Assembly: GCA_903789665.1 (NCBI GenBank) | Contig: CAIFEX010000007.1 | Coordinates: 1 to 64,000, forward strand | Reading direction: 5' to 3' | Length of the DNA: 64,000 nucleotides | Origin: an uncultured Clostridium sp. | GTDB taxonomy: Bacteria > Bacillota > Clostridia > Clostridiales > Clostridiaceae | Part shown: positions 17,055-26,381 of the stretch, one piece after another | Numbering within the stretch: position 1 is the first letter of the stretch | How the letters are laid out: the number at the start of each line of letters is the position of its first letter | Translations under genes and position numbers: made by a program | The notes under the pieces: model-generated | Told to the model about the DNA's origin: nothing | What the model saw: the letters and a program-made list of their open reading frames with translations, nothing else | Databases searched by the model: none

Positions 17055-18776
17055 TTGAAATTCATGAGAAAATATGTAGATAGATACTGGAAGGGGTTTT
17101 CCCTTGCAATAATATGTCTTACGGTGGAGGCACTGTGCGATCTTATGCAGCCCACTATAATGTCCAGCATAGTGGATGTAGGTGTAGCGTACAGAGATAT
17201 AAATTATATAGTTAAGAAGGGGCTTGTAATGCTCGGCATTACTGCTGTTGGTGCCATTGGGGCTTCCGGGAGAAACATATTGTCGGGAACTGTATCACAG
17301 AATTTCAGCGCAGATCTCAGGGAGGATTTATTTAGAAAGGTACAGAGTTTTTCTTTCAAAAGTATTGATAAATTTGAAAGGAGCTCGCTTATAACACGGC
17401 TTACCAATGATGTAACTCAGATTCAGAACTTTGTAAACAGCCTTATGAGGATAGCCGTAAAGGCACCTATTTTGTGTGTAGGAAGTATAATTATGGCATC
17501 CAGGCTGAACCTCCGTCTTTCAGTGATAATTTTTATTGCAATATCGGTTGTGGGGGTACTTATATTTTTAAACATGCATATAGGGTATCCATATTTTATG
17601 AGAGTGCAGCAGGCCTTGGATAAGGTGAATTCCGTAATGAGGGAATACCTGTCAGGGGTGAGGGTAGTAAAGGCATTTAACCGCTCGGATTATGAAAATA
17701 AAAGGTTTGAAGGTTTCAATGAAGAACTTGGCAATTTATCCACCAGGGCAATGCAGGTTATGTCCATATTTTCCCCGGGCATAAATTTTGCCATAAATGC
17801 GGGAATAGTATCCGTGCTCTGGATTGGGGGAATATATGTAAGCAGGGGTACTATGAAAGTTGGGCAGATAATTGCATTTACAAACTATATGACACAGATA
17901 CTGTACTCAATTATGATCATATCTTCGGTTTTTAACACATTTGTAAAATCCAAGGCTTCTGCCAGCAGGATCTCTGAGGTGTTTGAAGAGGAAAACAGTT
18001 CCAGCCCCGGCGGATCTGGATTGGGCCTCGATAAAATAGGAGAGATAAGATTTGAAAATGTGAGTTTTGCCTATGACGATAATCACCGGGTTGTTCAAAA
18101 TGTCAGCTTTACATGTACTCCGGGGGAGACACTTGGGATAATAGGGTCGACGGGTTCGGGCAAAAGCACTCTGGTAAGTTTGATTCCGAGGTTTTACGAC
18201 CCCACCTGCGGAACTATTAGGATTGATGGTCTGGATATAAGATACATGGATAAAAAGGCATTGAGGGATAAAATAGCTCTTGTGCCCCAGAAAACATTGC
18301 TGTTTACGGGAAGTATACTTGAAAATATAAAGTGGGGAGATGAAAATGCCTCTCTTGAAGAAATTGAAGAAGCCGCCTGGGCTGCGGAGGCAGATGGATT
18401 TATTTCAGAGTTTCCGGAAAAATACGATACCAAGCTTGGCCAGGGAGGGGTAAATCTTTCGGGAGGTCAGAAACAGAGAATTTCTATAGCCAGGGCACTT
18501 GTAAAAAAGCCCGAATTACTGATTCTTGACGATTGTACCAGTGCGGTAGATGCCTCTACAGAATCAAGGATCAGAAAAAAATTGGGAAAGTATTCGGATC
18601 ACCTCACCTGTATAGTAATTGCACAGAAAATAGCTTCCGTCATGTCTGCAGACAGGATAATTGTTATGGAGAATGGCAAATTGGCAGGCATGGGAAAACA
18701 CAGAGAACTTATGAAAGATTGTCAGGTATATAGGGATATATTCTTATCCCAGGTTGGAAGAAGGGGGAAATCATGA
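17055..18776 (+). CDS. Heterodimeric ABC exporter, subunit with degenerate ATPase motifs
   Basis: A 573-residue half-transporter: six membrane helices (residues 1-310), then a nucleotide-binding domain with Walker A GSTGSGKST and intact signature LSGGQKQR. Walker B ends in ILDDCTS, so the catalytic Glu is replaced by Asp, and the switch His is replaced by Gln in IAQKIAS. These are the usual changes in the non-catalytic partner of heterodimeric exporters such as TM287/288 or BmrC. The gene overlaps its partner by 4 bp. The TTG start follows AGGGGTG. Likely export of drugs, lipids or peptides; the substrate is unknown. Confidence 0.88.
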   Translation: MKFMRKYVDRYWKGFSLAIICLTVEALCDLMQPTIMSSIVDVGVAYRDINYIVKKGLVMLGITAVGAIGASGRNILSGTVSQNFSADLREDLFRKVQSFSFKSIDKFERSSLITRLTNDVTQIQNFVNSLMRIAVKAPILCVGSIIMASRLNLRLSVIIFIAISVVGVLIFLNMHIGYPYFMRVQQALDKVNSVMREYLSGVRVVKAFNRSDYENKRFEGFNEELGNLSTRAMQVMSIFSPGINFAINAGIVSVLWIGGIYVSRGTMKVGQIIAFTNYMTQILYSIMIISSVFNTFVKSKASASRISEVFEEENSSSPGGSGLGLDKIGEIRFENVSFAYDDNHRVVQNVSFTCTPGETLGIIGSTGSGKSTLVSLIPRFYDPTCGTIRIDGLDIRYMDKKALRDKIALVPQKTLLFTGSILENIKWGDENASLEEIEEAAWAAEADGFISEFPEKYDTKLGQGGVNLSGGQKQRISIARALVKKPELLILDDCTSAVDASTESRIRKKLGKYSDHLTCIVIAQKIASVMSADRIIVMENGKLAGMGKHRELMKDCQVYRDIFLSQVGRRGKS

Positions 18777-20608
18777 TGAATGGCAATGTCAGGGTCCCCA
18801 TAGGCGGCAGGAGAGGTGTGAAGGGAAGGGGCAGCATCAGACCGGTTGAAAAACCCAAAAATTTCAAAAAAACTTTATTTAGGCTGTGGAAATATTTTGG
18901 CAGTGAAAGAAGACTTTTAATCATAATTTTTGTATTTATAATATTGGATTCTGTGGTATCTTTTTTAGGACCTTATCTAATAGGAAAATCAATTGATGCC
19001 ATATCCGGATTGAAAGTAAGGGCCGATTTTAGCCTGCTGTCCATAATGGTTATCCTGCTTTTACTTACGTATATAGTAGATGGGATACTGACTTTTTTTC
19101 AAAGCTGGCTTATGGCCGGCACAGCCCAGAGAATAATAGTAAGGCTTAGAGAAAATTTGTTCAACAAACTGCAGAAACTCCCCATATCTTTTTTTGATAA
19201 AAATACCCACGGGGAAATAATGAGCAGGCTTACCAACGATATAGAAAATGTTAGTTCTACCATATCCCAGTCAACTACACACCTTATGTCATCAGCTGTG
19301 ACAGTGCTTGGATCCTTTATAATGATGCTTGTTTTAAGCCCTCTTTTGACACTCGTAACCCTCATTGTAGTTCCAATGGTGTTTTTACTTACCAGAAGTA
19401 TAGCGGGGAGTACGAACAAATTGTTTAAAGATCAGCAGACGGAACTTGGAATATTAAATGGACATATAGAGGAATCCATATCCGGACTTCAGGTGGTAAA
19501 GGCTTTTAACCATGAAGGGAAGATTATAGATGAATTTAATGTGATGAACCGAAAATTGTGCAAAATAGGACTTAAAGCTCAGATCTTATCCGGATTTTTA
19601 ATGCCTCTTATGAACGTTATAAACAATATAGGATTTGCTGCAGTAGCTGGAGTCGGTGGAGTTCTGGCCGTGAAGGATATCATAACTGTTGGGACCATAG
19701 CCAGTTTTTTAAACTATTCAAGGCAGTTCACACGTCCTTTAAACAGTATAGCCAGTATATTCAATACACTCCAGTCGGCGGTTGCAGGTGCTGAAAGGGT
19801 ATTTGAAATACTGGACGAGACGGAGGAGTCGGAGGATGTACCCGGTGCTAAGGTACTTGAAAGTGCCAGAGGGCATATTGTTTTTAAAAATGTGTGCTTC
19901 GGATACAGAAAAGATGTGGAAGTATTGAAAAACGTAAATTTTGAGATAAGACCAGGTACAAGTGTCGCATTGGTTGGACCTACCGGGGCAGGTAAAACTA
20001 CTATCGTGAACTTGCTCAACAGGTTTTATGACGTATCCAGCGGTGAGATTTTCATAGATGGCGTGGACATAAGAAATTATACCAGGGACAGTCTTAGAAA
20101 ATGCTTTGGAATAGTTCTTCAGGATACCTATCTTTTTACGGGTACCATATTTGAAAATATTAAGTATGGCAATCTTGACGCCGATTATTTTAAAGTTAGG
20201 GAAATTGCAAAATCGGTAGGGGCAGATCAGTTTATTGAAAAGCTCCCCATGGGATATGATACCGTGATTCAAGAGGGAGGAGGAAATCTGAGCCAGGGTG
20301 AAAGGCAGATAATATCCATAGCAAGAACTGTACTTTCCAATCCTTCCATACTCATCTTGGATGAGGCTACCAGCAATATAGATACAAGGACTGAAATTAA
20401 AATCCAGAAAGCCATGTTCAAACTTATGGAAAACAGGACCAGTTTTATTATTGCCCACAGGCTCAGTACTACAAAGTATTCAGATATTATAATGGTAATA
20501 GATAATGGCAGGATAGTTGAATTTGGGAACCATGAGGATCTGATGGATAAAAGGGGAATATATTATGACATGTATTGTGCTCAAATGGTTCCGGAAAACG
20601 GTAAGTGA
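18773..20608 (+). CDS. Heterodimeric ABC exporter, catalytic-site subunit
   Basis: A 611-residue half-transporter with a basic N-terminal tail, six helices and a nucleotide-binding domain. Walker A is GPTGAGKTT, Walker B ILDEATSNID keeps the catalytic Glu, and the H-loop IIAHRLST is intact, but the signature is LSQGERQI instead of LSGGQ. Paired with the preceding subunit, the degenerate ATP site is built from the other subunit's Walker B/H-loop and this subunit's altered signature, while the second site is canonical. This is the classic asymmetric arrangement. It overlaps the preceding gene at ATGA. Confidence 0.88.
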   Translation: MMNGNVRVPIGGRRGVKGRGSIRPVEKPKNFKKTLFRLWKYFGSERRLLIIIFVFIILDSVVSFLGPYLIGKSIDAISGLKVRADFSLLSIMVILLLLTYIVDGILTFFQSWLMAGTAQRIIVRLRENLFNKLQKLPISFFDKNTHGEIMSRLTNDIENVSSTISQSTTHLMSSAVTVLGSFIMMLVLSPLLTLVTLIVVPMVFLLTRSIAGSTNKLFKDQQTELGILNGHIEESISGLQVVKAFNHEGKIIDEFNVMNRKLCKIGLKAQILSGFLMPLMNVINNIGFAAVAGVGGVLAVKDIITVGTIASFLNYSRQFTRPLNSIASIFNTLQSAVAGAERVFEILDETEESEDVPGAKVLESARGHIVFKNVCFGYRKDVEVLKNVNFEIRPGTSVALVGPTGAGKTTIVNLLNRFYDVSSGEIFIDGVDIRNYTRDSLRKCFGIVLQDTYLFTGTIFENIKYGNLDADYFKVREIAKSVGADQFIEKLPMGYDTVIQEGGGNLSQGERQIISIARTVLSNPSILILDEATSNIDTRTEIKIQKAMFKLMENRTSFIIAHRLSTTKYSDIIMVIDNGRIVEFGNHEDLMDKRGIYYDMYCAQMVPENGK

Positions 20609-20637
20609 AAATTCACCATCCCTTTTGTATTTTTGAT

Positions 20638-21207
20638 TTAACAGAATTTTATCTGTCCATGTTCTAAGCTTCTGATTCTGGCCAGGGAATAGATCTTATA
20701 CCCTTTTGATTCCAGCAGCTTTCTTCCGGGTTGAAAGGATTTCTCAATAACTATGCCTATACCCGAAACTTTGGCCCCGGCGGATTCAACCAGGCGTATA
20801 GCTCCTGATGCGGCCTCTCCCTTTGCCAAGAAATCATCTATGATTAAAATTCTGTCCTCGGTGCTGATGTATTTTTTAGATAAAGTTAGGTTGTAATCCA
20901 CAGATTTGGTAAAAGAGTGTATTACAGTCTGATATATGTTGTCATTTAAAATTTTTGAAGTTTTCTTTTTTAATATTACCATCGGGAGCTTCATTTGAAG
21001 TGCCGTCATAGATGCCGGTGCAATTCCGGAACTTTCAATCGTAAATATTTTTGTGGGTTTATATTCCTCAAAATAATTTTTAAAATAAGTGCCTATTTCG
21101 TACATCAAGTTTAAATCAACCTGATGATTTAAAAAGGAATCTACTTTTAATATATTTTTATCAACTACAATTCCATCTTTTACAATTTTTCTTTTTAATG
21201 AATCCAT
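20638..21207 (-). CDS. xpt: Xanthine phosphoribosyltransferase
   Basis: Salvages xanthine (and often guanine) to the nucleotide using PRPP. The PRPP-binding motif [16 protein letters not shown] and the [10 protein letters not shown] flexible-loop region match Xpt closely; length (189) is exact for the family. The ATG is preceded by AAGGTGG. Unlike Bacillus xpt, there is no purine riboswitch between promoter and gene, and no pbuX follows it. Confidence 0.93.
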   Translation of the reverse strand: MDSLKRKIVKDGIVVDKNILKVDSFLNHQVDLNLMYEIGTYFKNYFEEYKPTKIFTIESSGIAPASMTALQMKLPMVILKKKTSKILNDNIYQTVIHSFTKSVDYNLTLSKKYISTEDRILIIDDFLAKGEAASGAIRLVESAGAKVSGIGIVIEKSFQPGRKLLESKGYKIYSLARIRSLEHGQIKFC

Positions 21208-21340
21208 TTTTTACCACCTTATATAATTATTTTGTATTTTCAACTGTTATACAATAATATTAATTTATAACTTCGACTGGTGTCAATATTGGAAAATATA
21301 TGATTTAGGAATATAATATACCTGTAAACAATATTTTATG

Positions 21341-21380
21341 AAAAAACAGGTCTGCTGCACAATTGAATTTGTGCAGCAGT
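21341..21380 (-). terminator. Terminator downstream of the TauE-family gene
   Basis: A perfect 11-bp stem (21352-21362 with 21369-21379, loop of 6) is followed on the minus strand by a T6 run (21346-21341). Confidence 0.85.
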
Positions 21381-22136
21381 TTATTTTACAATACCGTAAA
21401 ATATTTTTACGGAAAGACACAGAGATATTGTTATGAATATCGGTTTTATGAGTTTTGAACCTTTTAAAATGGCTGTACTGGCTCCTAGTCTTGAGCCTAT
21501 GATCATGGAAATGGCCGCAGGTATTCCGAGCCTGTAATCAATTTGTCCGTTGATTAAAAATACTGACAGGGATGTTATGTTGCTGGTAAAATTCAATACC
21601 TTTGAATTTCCGCCGGAGCGGACAAAGTCAAAATTGAAAATATATATGAGTCCGAATATTAAAAAGGAACCTGTACCAGGACCGAAAAAACCATCGTAAA
21701 ATCCCAGTGAAAATGCCAGTAAAATACCGAGAAAGATGGATTTTTTCTTCAATACTTTAAATTTGTCCTCCATGCCTACATTTTTGGAAAATACACTGTA
21801 TATGCTTACAAAGAGAAGGAGTACCATGACTATGCTGTTTAGGTATCCTGCATTGATCTTTAACATAGTATGCGTACCCATCACAGCTCCAACCAAAGTA
21901 AACGGGAGTAGAAACTTTAATATTTTGAAATCCACCTTGCCGGACTGTGCAAACTTTATTGAACTGGTAAAAGAAGCGCAGGTTGACGAGAATTTATTTG
22001 TACCCAGTGCCATGTGGGGAGAAATACCTGTTATCATAAAGGCCGGAAGGCTTATAAGTCCTCCGCCTCCTGCTATGGAGTCCACAAATGCAGCAAAAAA
22101 TGCCGCGACACACAGTAATGCAATTTCTGTCATCAT
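21381..22136 (-). CDS. TauE/SafE family membrane permease (sulfite/anion exporter family)
   Basis: About 251 residues with eight predicted membrane segments arranged as two similar halves (DUF81 repeats); the N-terminal FVDSIAGGGGLISLPAF and mid-protein DGFFGPGTGSFL glycine-rich motifs define the family, which is linked to transport of sulfite, sulfoacetate or other organosulfur anions. ATG 22136 lies 8 bases after AGGCGG; a GTG at 22145 overlaps the ribosome site. No sulfur genes are adjacent, so the substrate is open. Confidence 0.88.
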   Translation of the reverse strand: MMTEIALLCVAAFFAAFVDSIAGGGGLISLPAFMITGISPHMALGTNKFSSTCASFTSSIKFAQSGKVDFKILKFLLPFTLVGAVMGTHTMLKINAGYLNSIVMVLLLFVSIYSVFSKNVGMEDKFKVLKKKSIFLGILLAFSLGFYDGFFGPGTGSFLIFGLIYIFNFDFVRSGGNSKVLNFTSNITSLSVFLINGQIDYRLGIPAAISMIIGSRLGASTAILKGSKLIKPIFITISLCLSVKIFYGIVK

Positions 22137-22194
22137 AAAGAACACCGCCTATAGAAACATATATTGTAAATTATAGAACTGGACGCTTCAAAGA

Positions 22195-22242
22195 TCAACT
22201 TAAAATAAATCTAGTGGACAGACTTAGCTGTTCACTAGATTT
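22195..22242 (-). terminator. Terminator of the 2-hydroxyacid dehydrogenase gene
   Basis: A 15-bp stem with one G-T pair (22207-22221 with 22228-22242) overlaps the stop codon of the minus-strand dehydrogenase and is followed on that strand by TTTATTTT. Confidence 0.8.
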
Positions 22243-23177
22243 ATGGGACTCTTGTTTATAAAGGCTTCAATGTTATTACCAAGGAGATCCGCCAATCTCT
22301 GCCTTGCCTCGATGCATTTACAGCCTATATGTGGAGTCAGTATAACGTTTTTCATGGAAAAAAGAGGATTGTCTATATCAAAAGGTTCTTTTTCCTGGAC
22401 GTCAAGGGCGGCCCCTGCGATTGTCCCGTTTTGCAGTGCCTCTATCAGATCTTTTTCATCTATTATGGCTCCCCTTGCGGTGTTTATAATGAATGAAGTT
22501 GATTTCATGAGATTGAATTTATCTCTGTTGATAAGGTGTTTTGTGTCTTTTGTAAGAGGACAGTGAATCGATACGAAGTCGCTCTTTGACAGAAGCTCGT
22601 CTAATGATACAAATTTTACGTTGGAAATTGGTTTGATACTTCTATTGTAGACTAGAATCTTCATACCCAGAGCCAAGGCTGTTTTTATAACACGCTGACC
22701 TATGGCACCAGCTCCAATTATACCAAGGGTTTTACCTTTTATCTCTGCATGAGGTACATGAAGATCATCGGTGAAATTGCTGAAATCACCCTTTCTGAGC
22801 ATTGTCTGCTGCAGTATTAGAGATGAGCATAAATTCAACATGAAAGTTATGGCAAGCTGTGCTACTGCATCTGTACTATAACCTGGTACGTTGCAAACAA
22901 GGATATTCTTTTTGCGGGCAGCTTTTATGTCTATATTGTTGTAGCCTGTGCCGGCTTCACATATGAGCTCTACAGAAGATGGAAATTTATCTATTAGATC
23001 TCTGCTTAAAGGAAGTTCTTTGGTCACTACAATATTTTGTTCTTTAACCCTCTCCAGAATTTCATATTTGTCGCTGCTGTCATACAATTTGACCTTGGTA
23101 AATTTATTTAGTTTTGAAAGATTGATTTTACCGTCGAAGTTTATTTTTTTTGAATTTAAAAATACAGTGTTTTTCAT
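22224..23177 (-). CDS. D-isomer-specific 2-hydroxyacid dehydrogenase
   Basis: A 317-residue NAD-dependent dehydrogenase. The Rossmann motif is GIIGAGAIGQRV, the catalytic Arg lies in NTARGAIIDEKDL, the Glu in LDVQEKEP and the His in LTPHIGC. The CEAGTGYNNID loop matches hydroxypyruvate/glycerate dehydrogenases better than D-lactate dehydrogenases, but the substrate cannot be fixed. The ATG has GGGAAGGGG upstream. It is a single gene, with a terminator overlapping its stop. Confidence 0.88.
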   Translation of the reverse strand: MKNTVFLNSKKINFDGKINLSKLNKFTKVKLYDSSDKYEILERVKEQNIVVTKELPLSRDLIDKFPSSVELICEAGTGYNNIDIKAARKKNILVCNVPGYSTDAVAQLAITFMLNLCSSLILQQTMLRKGDFSNFTDDLHVPHAEIKGKTLGIIGAGAIGQRVIKTALALGMKILVYNRSIKPISNVKFVSLDELLSKSDFVSIHCPLTKDTKHLINRDKFNLMKSTSFIINTARGAIIDEKDLIEALQNGTIAGAALDVQEKEPFDIDNPLFSMKNVILTPHIGCKCIEARQRLADLLGNNIEAFINKSPINLVNS

Positions 23178-23263
23178 AATAATCCCCTTCCCATGTTGCC
23201 GAATATTCTAAATTTAGTATAACTTTTGTGAAAATTGCTGTCAAACCCCATTTGAACCTGCTG

Positions 23264-23291
23264 TTGAATTCTGGTTTTATAAGTATATAAT
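23264..23291 (+). promoter_or_regulatory. Predicted rarA promoter
   Basis: TTGAAT (23264-23269) and TATAAT (23286-23291) with a 16-bp spacer, about 39 bp upstream of the rarA start. Confidence 0.55.
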
Positions 23292-23329
23292 TAAAACATT
23301 ATATGCTTGATATTTTGAGGGGTGAGATT

Positions 23330-24583
23330 ATGAAACCATTAGCAGAATTGATGAGACCGGATTCACTGGATGATTTTATTGGGCAAAGTCAGATATTGGG
23401 TAAAGGCAAACCGCTGTATAACCTGATAATTAAGAAAATGATACCAAATTGCATACTCTATGGTCCTCCGGGGACCGGTAAAACGACGCTGGCCAATATT
23501 ATGGCAAATTATATGGACAAAAAATTTTACAAGCTCAATGCCACAACGGCATCTTTAAAGGAAATACAAAATATTATTTCAAGCTTGGGTACTTTGCTTA
23601 ATTATAAGGGAATTGTCATATACATAGATGAGCTGCAGTATTTCAACAAGAGGCAGCAGCAGTCTCTGCTGGAATTTATTGAAAATGGAAAAATAACTTT
23701 GATAGCAAGTACTACTGAAAATCCGTATTTTGCCATACACAAGGCTGTTTTGAGCAGGTGTGACATATTTAAGTTTTTGCCGCTGTCCGTAGATGAGATA
23801 GTAACCGGACTTAAAAGATCGCTGAATAGATTGGCTGAAAATAATATGAATATTGAATGCCCCGGTAATGCTTTAAAATATATAGCGGAAATTTCTCAGG
23901 GAGATTACAGGAAGGCCTATAACATACTGGAGCTGGCAGTTAATTCCCAGCTTGAAGAAAAAAAGGTTATATCTGTAGAATATGTTGAAAGCCTGAAGCA
24001 GTCACATATGCGTGCGGATTCCAGCGGTGATGAATTTTACAATGTTTTAAGTGCCCTGCAGAAGAGTATCAGGGGAAGCGACCCGGATGCATCTGTTCAT
24101 TATCTGGCCAGACTGATAAACAGCGGCAATATGCTGGCCGTAGCCCGCAGATTATCGGTAATTACTGCGGAAGATGTTGGATTGGCATATCCCAATGCCC
24201 TTTCAGTAGTCAATTCGGGTTTGGAACTTGCTTTAAAAGTTGGATTTCCTGAAGCCAGGATAATACTTTCTGAAATTGTAATATATCTGGCCACTTTGCC
24301 TAAGTCGAATAGCGCATATCTGGCTGTAGATGCCGCCATTGATGATCTTAAACACAGGAGCGTGGGCGATGTGCCGGATCACTTGAAAGATGCCCATTAT
24401 GCCGGATCAAGCAAACTTGGTGTAAAAGGTTATAAATATCCTCACGACTATCACAACAATTATGTGAATCAGGAATATATGCCCAAAGAGTTAAGAGGGA
24501 GGAAATATTATACTGCTCAGTGCAATAAATATGAAAAAAGTATCGAAAAATATTGGAACTCCGTTAAAAAGGCCCATAAATAG
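23330..24583 (+). CDS. rarA: Replication-associated recombination protein A (RarA/MgsA)
   Basis: AAA+ ATPase acting at stalled replication forks. The N-terminus LAELMRPDSLDDFIGQSQILG is typical, Walker A is GPPGTGKTT, Walker B is YIDELQ, and the arginine-finger region is ENPYFAIHKAVLSRC. The C-terminal half carries the MgsA tetramerisation region, ending with GYKYPHDYHNNYVNQEYMP, a RarA hallmark. ATG 23330 follows GAGGGGTGAG and is preferred to ATG 23303. Length is 417. Confidence 0.94.
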   Translation: MKPLAELMRPDSLDDFIGQSQILGKGKPLYNLIIKKMIPNCILYGPPGTGKTTLANIMANYMDKKFYKLNATTASLKEIQNIISSLGTLLNYKGIVIYIDELQYFNKRQQQSLLEFIENGKITLIASTTENPYFAIHKAVLSRCDIFKFLPLSVDEIVTGLKRSLNRLAENNMNIECPGNALKYIAEISQGDYRKAYNILELAVNSQLEEKKVISVEYVESLKQSHMRADSSGDEFYNVLSALQKSIRGSDPDASVHYLARLINSGNMLAVARRLSVITAEDVGLAYPNALSVVNSGLELALKVGFPEARIILSEIVIYLATLPKSNSAYLAVDAAIDDLKHRSVGDVPDHLKDAHYAGSSKLGVKGYKYPHDYHNNYVNQEYMPKELRGRKYYTAQCNKYEKSIEKYWNSVKKAHK

Positions 24584-24670
24584 AAAATTTGCCATTTGAA
24601 TAATTTAAGGAAGCTATATATACTTAAATTGTTGATACTTGATGGGACCGGGGGTGTTTAAAGAGATACT

Positions 24671-25834
24671 ATGGTAAAAAAATTATATAAAAGTTTGCTG
24701 ACTCTGATAGTACTTTTGCTGTTGTCTGTGGGAAACAATTGCTATGCGGCGGAAAATTATAAGGTTTGGAACAACGGATCCATAGCCAATGTGAATGAAA
24801 ACAAGACATGGACTGTAACCTTTAATAAAAATGTAGATGTAAATTCAATTAAGGGTTCTATCAAGGTATATGAACTGGATAATAATCAGCCTGTTGAGAT
24901 TAAAATTGAGAATTCAGGTTCTAATTCGGTAAAGGTTTCTCCCGAGAATTCATATGTTACTGGTAAAAATTATGTACTTGTGGTAGATGATGCTTTAAAA
25001 TCCACTTCCGGGAAGCAGTTAAAACAAGGTGTAAAATATAATTTTACGATAGATGGGGATTCTTCTCAAGATGAAATTCCTATTGAGAATTATGATCAAT
25101 ATTATAGCGCACTGAAAAATGCTCTGGCAAATTATAAGAGCAAACTGGTCCTGAACATAGAAAATTACAATAGAGACACTTATGATTTAAATGTAATAAA
25201 TGATGTGCTCTATGACAATCCCAACCTGCGCGATTGGTATTTAAGTGCAGAGGCAAATCTTCAGGGCAGCGGCCCCGTGAAGATGATTATTAATTTTAAC
25301 TACAGCGATACCAAGCAGAACCTCATAGAAAAGGATAATGAAATCCAGAACAAAGTCGATGAGATAGTGAAAAATGTTACAAATCCAAGTATGAAGGATT
25401 ATCAAAAGGAGCTTGCCCTTCATGATTATGTGGTCAGGAATGCAAATTATGATAACAGTACAGATGTTCCCAACGATTCCTATACGTCTTATGGCGTTTT
25501 GATAAAGGGAGTTGGTGTCTGCGAAGGATATGCAGATGCAATGGACAGGCTTCTTACGGCAGCGGGTATAGAATGCAGAATGGTGACTGGAAAGGCGAAT
25601 GGAGGATCCGGATGGGTGGATCATGCCTGGAATATAGTAAAGATCCAGGGTGAGTATTATCATCTTGATTCTACCTGGGACGATCCAATTATGGGTGACG
25701 GTTCCCATATAATTTCTCATTCCTATTTCAATGTAACAGATAGTAAAATGGCACGAAGCCATATATGGGATACTTCAAAATATCCTAGATGCAATAGTAA
25801 TGATTATAGTTTTGGCAATATTATTTCAAAATAA
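24671..25834 (+). CDS. Secreted transglutaminase-like protein with Ig-like domain
   Basis: A 387-residue protein with a signal peptide (about 1-27), an SbsA-like Ig domain (about 30-125, with TVTFNKNVD), and a C-terminal transglutaminase/protease-like core. The Cys-His-Asp triad is visible: C284 in GVCEGYADAM, H318 in VDHAWN and D333 in HLDSTWDD. Such proteins work outside the cell, perhaps as peptidases or cross-linkers, but their substrates are unknown. A strong terminator follows, so it is a single-gene unit. Confidence 0.87.
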   Translation: MVKKLYKSLLTLIVLLLLSVGNNCYAAENYKVWNNGSIANVNENKTWTVTFNKNVDVNSIKGSIKVYELDNNQPVEIKIENSGSNSVKVSPENSYVTGKNYVLVVDDALKSTSGKQLKQGVKYNFTIDGDSSQDEIPIENYDQYYSALKNALANYKSKLVLNIENYNRDTYDLNVINDVLYDNPNLRDWYLSAEANLQGSGPVKMIINFNYSDTKQNLIEKDNEIQNKVDEIVKNVTNPSMKDYQKELALHDYVVRNANYDNSTDVPNDSYTSYGVLIKGVGVCEGYADAMDRLLTAAGIECRMVTGKANGGSGWVDHAWNIVKIQGEYYHLDSTWDDPIMGDGSHIISHSYFNVTDSKMARSHIWDTSKYPRCNSNDYSFGNIISK

Positions 25835-25865
25835 GAGCCATTTTTTTGATGGCCCTTATTTTATA
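25830..25865 (+). terminator. Terminator of the transglutaminase-like gene
   Basis: A 12-bp stem with one G-T pair (AATAAGAGCCAT, 25830-25841, with ATGGCCCTTATT, 25849-25860) overlaps the stop codon and is followed by TTATATT; the loop itself is T-rich. Confidence 0.75.
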
Positions 25866-25873
25866 TTAACTTA

Positions 25874-25902
25874 TTGACAAGTTGAGAAAATAATAATATG
25901 AT
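25874..25902 (+). promoter_or_regulatory. Predicted flavodoxin promoter
   Basis: TTGACA (25874-25879) and TATGAT (25897-25902) have a 17-bp spacer. The start point would be about 25909, the first base of the Fur box. Confidence 0.75.
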
Positions 25903-25908
25903 ATAAAT

Positions 25909-25927
25909 GAAAATGATTATCATTATT
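25909..25927 (+). promoter_or_regulatory. Fur box
   Basis: The 19 bases beginning GAAAATGATTATC match the classical GATAATGATAATCATTATC Fur consensus at 16 of 19 positions and lie directly over the expected start point. This indicates iron-responsive repression of the flavodoxin and the gene overlapping it. Confidence 0.85.
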
Positions 25928-25949
25928 ATTTAGATATGAGGTGACCAAA

Positions 25950-26381
25950 ATGAGTAAGGTGAATATTATTTATTGGAGCGGAACGGGCAACACGAAGGCC
26001 ATGGCCAATCTGATAGCGGAAGGTGCCGGGGGAAAAGGGGCCGATGTCAGCGTATTGAATGTTGCTGAGGCTTCTGAAAAAGATGTTGAAGATGCAGATA
26101 TAGTTTTATTTGGATCCCCCGCCATGGGAACTGAGGTGATTGAAGAAGAAGAAATGGATCCTTTTGTTGAATCCATATCTTCCTGTGTATCCGGGAAAAA
26201 AGTGGGATTGTTTGGTTCTTACGGCTGGGGAGATGGAGAATGGATGAGAAATTGGGTCAAGAGAATGGAAGATTACGGTGCAAATGTACTTAATGAGGGG
26301 CTGATTGTCCAGGAGGCACCGGAAGGAGAGACAGAAGAGGACTGCAGAAATTTTGGAAGGCAAATAATGGATGAAGGATAA
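25950..26381 (+). CDS. Flavodoxin, iron-regulated
   Basis: A 143-residue FMN electron carrier of the short-chain type. The phosphate-binding loop WSGTGNTKAMA is at residues 9-19, and the isoalloxazine loops are near GSPAMGTE and GSYGWGDGEW. Flavodoxins replace ferredoxin when iron is scarce; the Fur box at its promoter fits that role exactly. ATG 25950 lies after GAGGTG; an in-frame GTG 9 bp upstream falls in the ribosome site. The gene overlaps the next one by 11 bp. Confidence 0.92.
   Translation: MSKVNIIYWSGTGNTKAMANLIAEGAGGKGADVSVLNVAEASEKDVEDADIVLFGSPAMGTEVIEEEEMDPFVESISSCVSGKKVGLFGSYGWGDGEWMRNWVKRMEDYGANVLNEGLIVQEAPEGETEEDCRNFGRQIMDEG

Noticed and set aside
19739-20458. Minus-strand frame of 239 codons opposite the second ABC exporter gene
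   Set aside because: A shadow of the conserved nucleotide-binding domain; no ribosome site or homologous motif on the minus strand.
21208-21260. Purine riboswitch upstream of xpt
   Set aside because: The conserved aptamer core was not found in the short leader; only a possible promoter is present.
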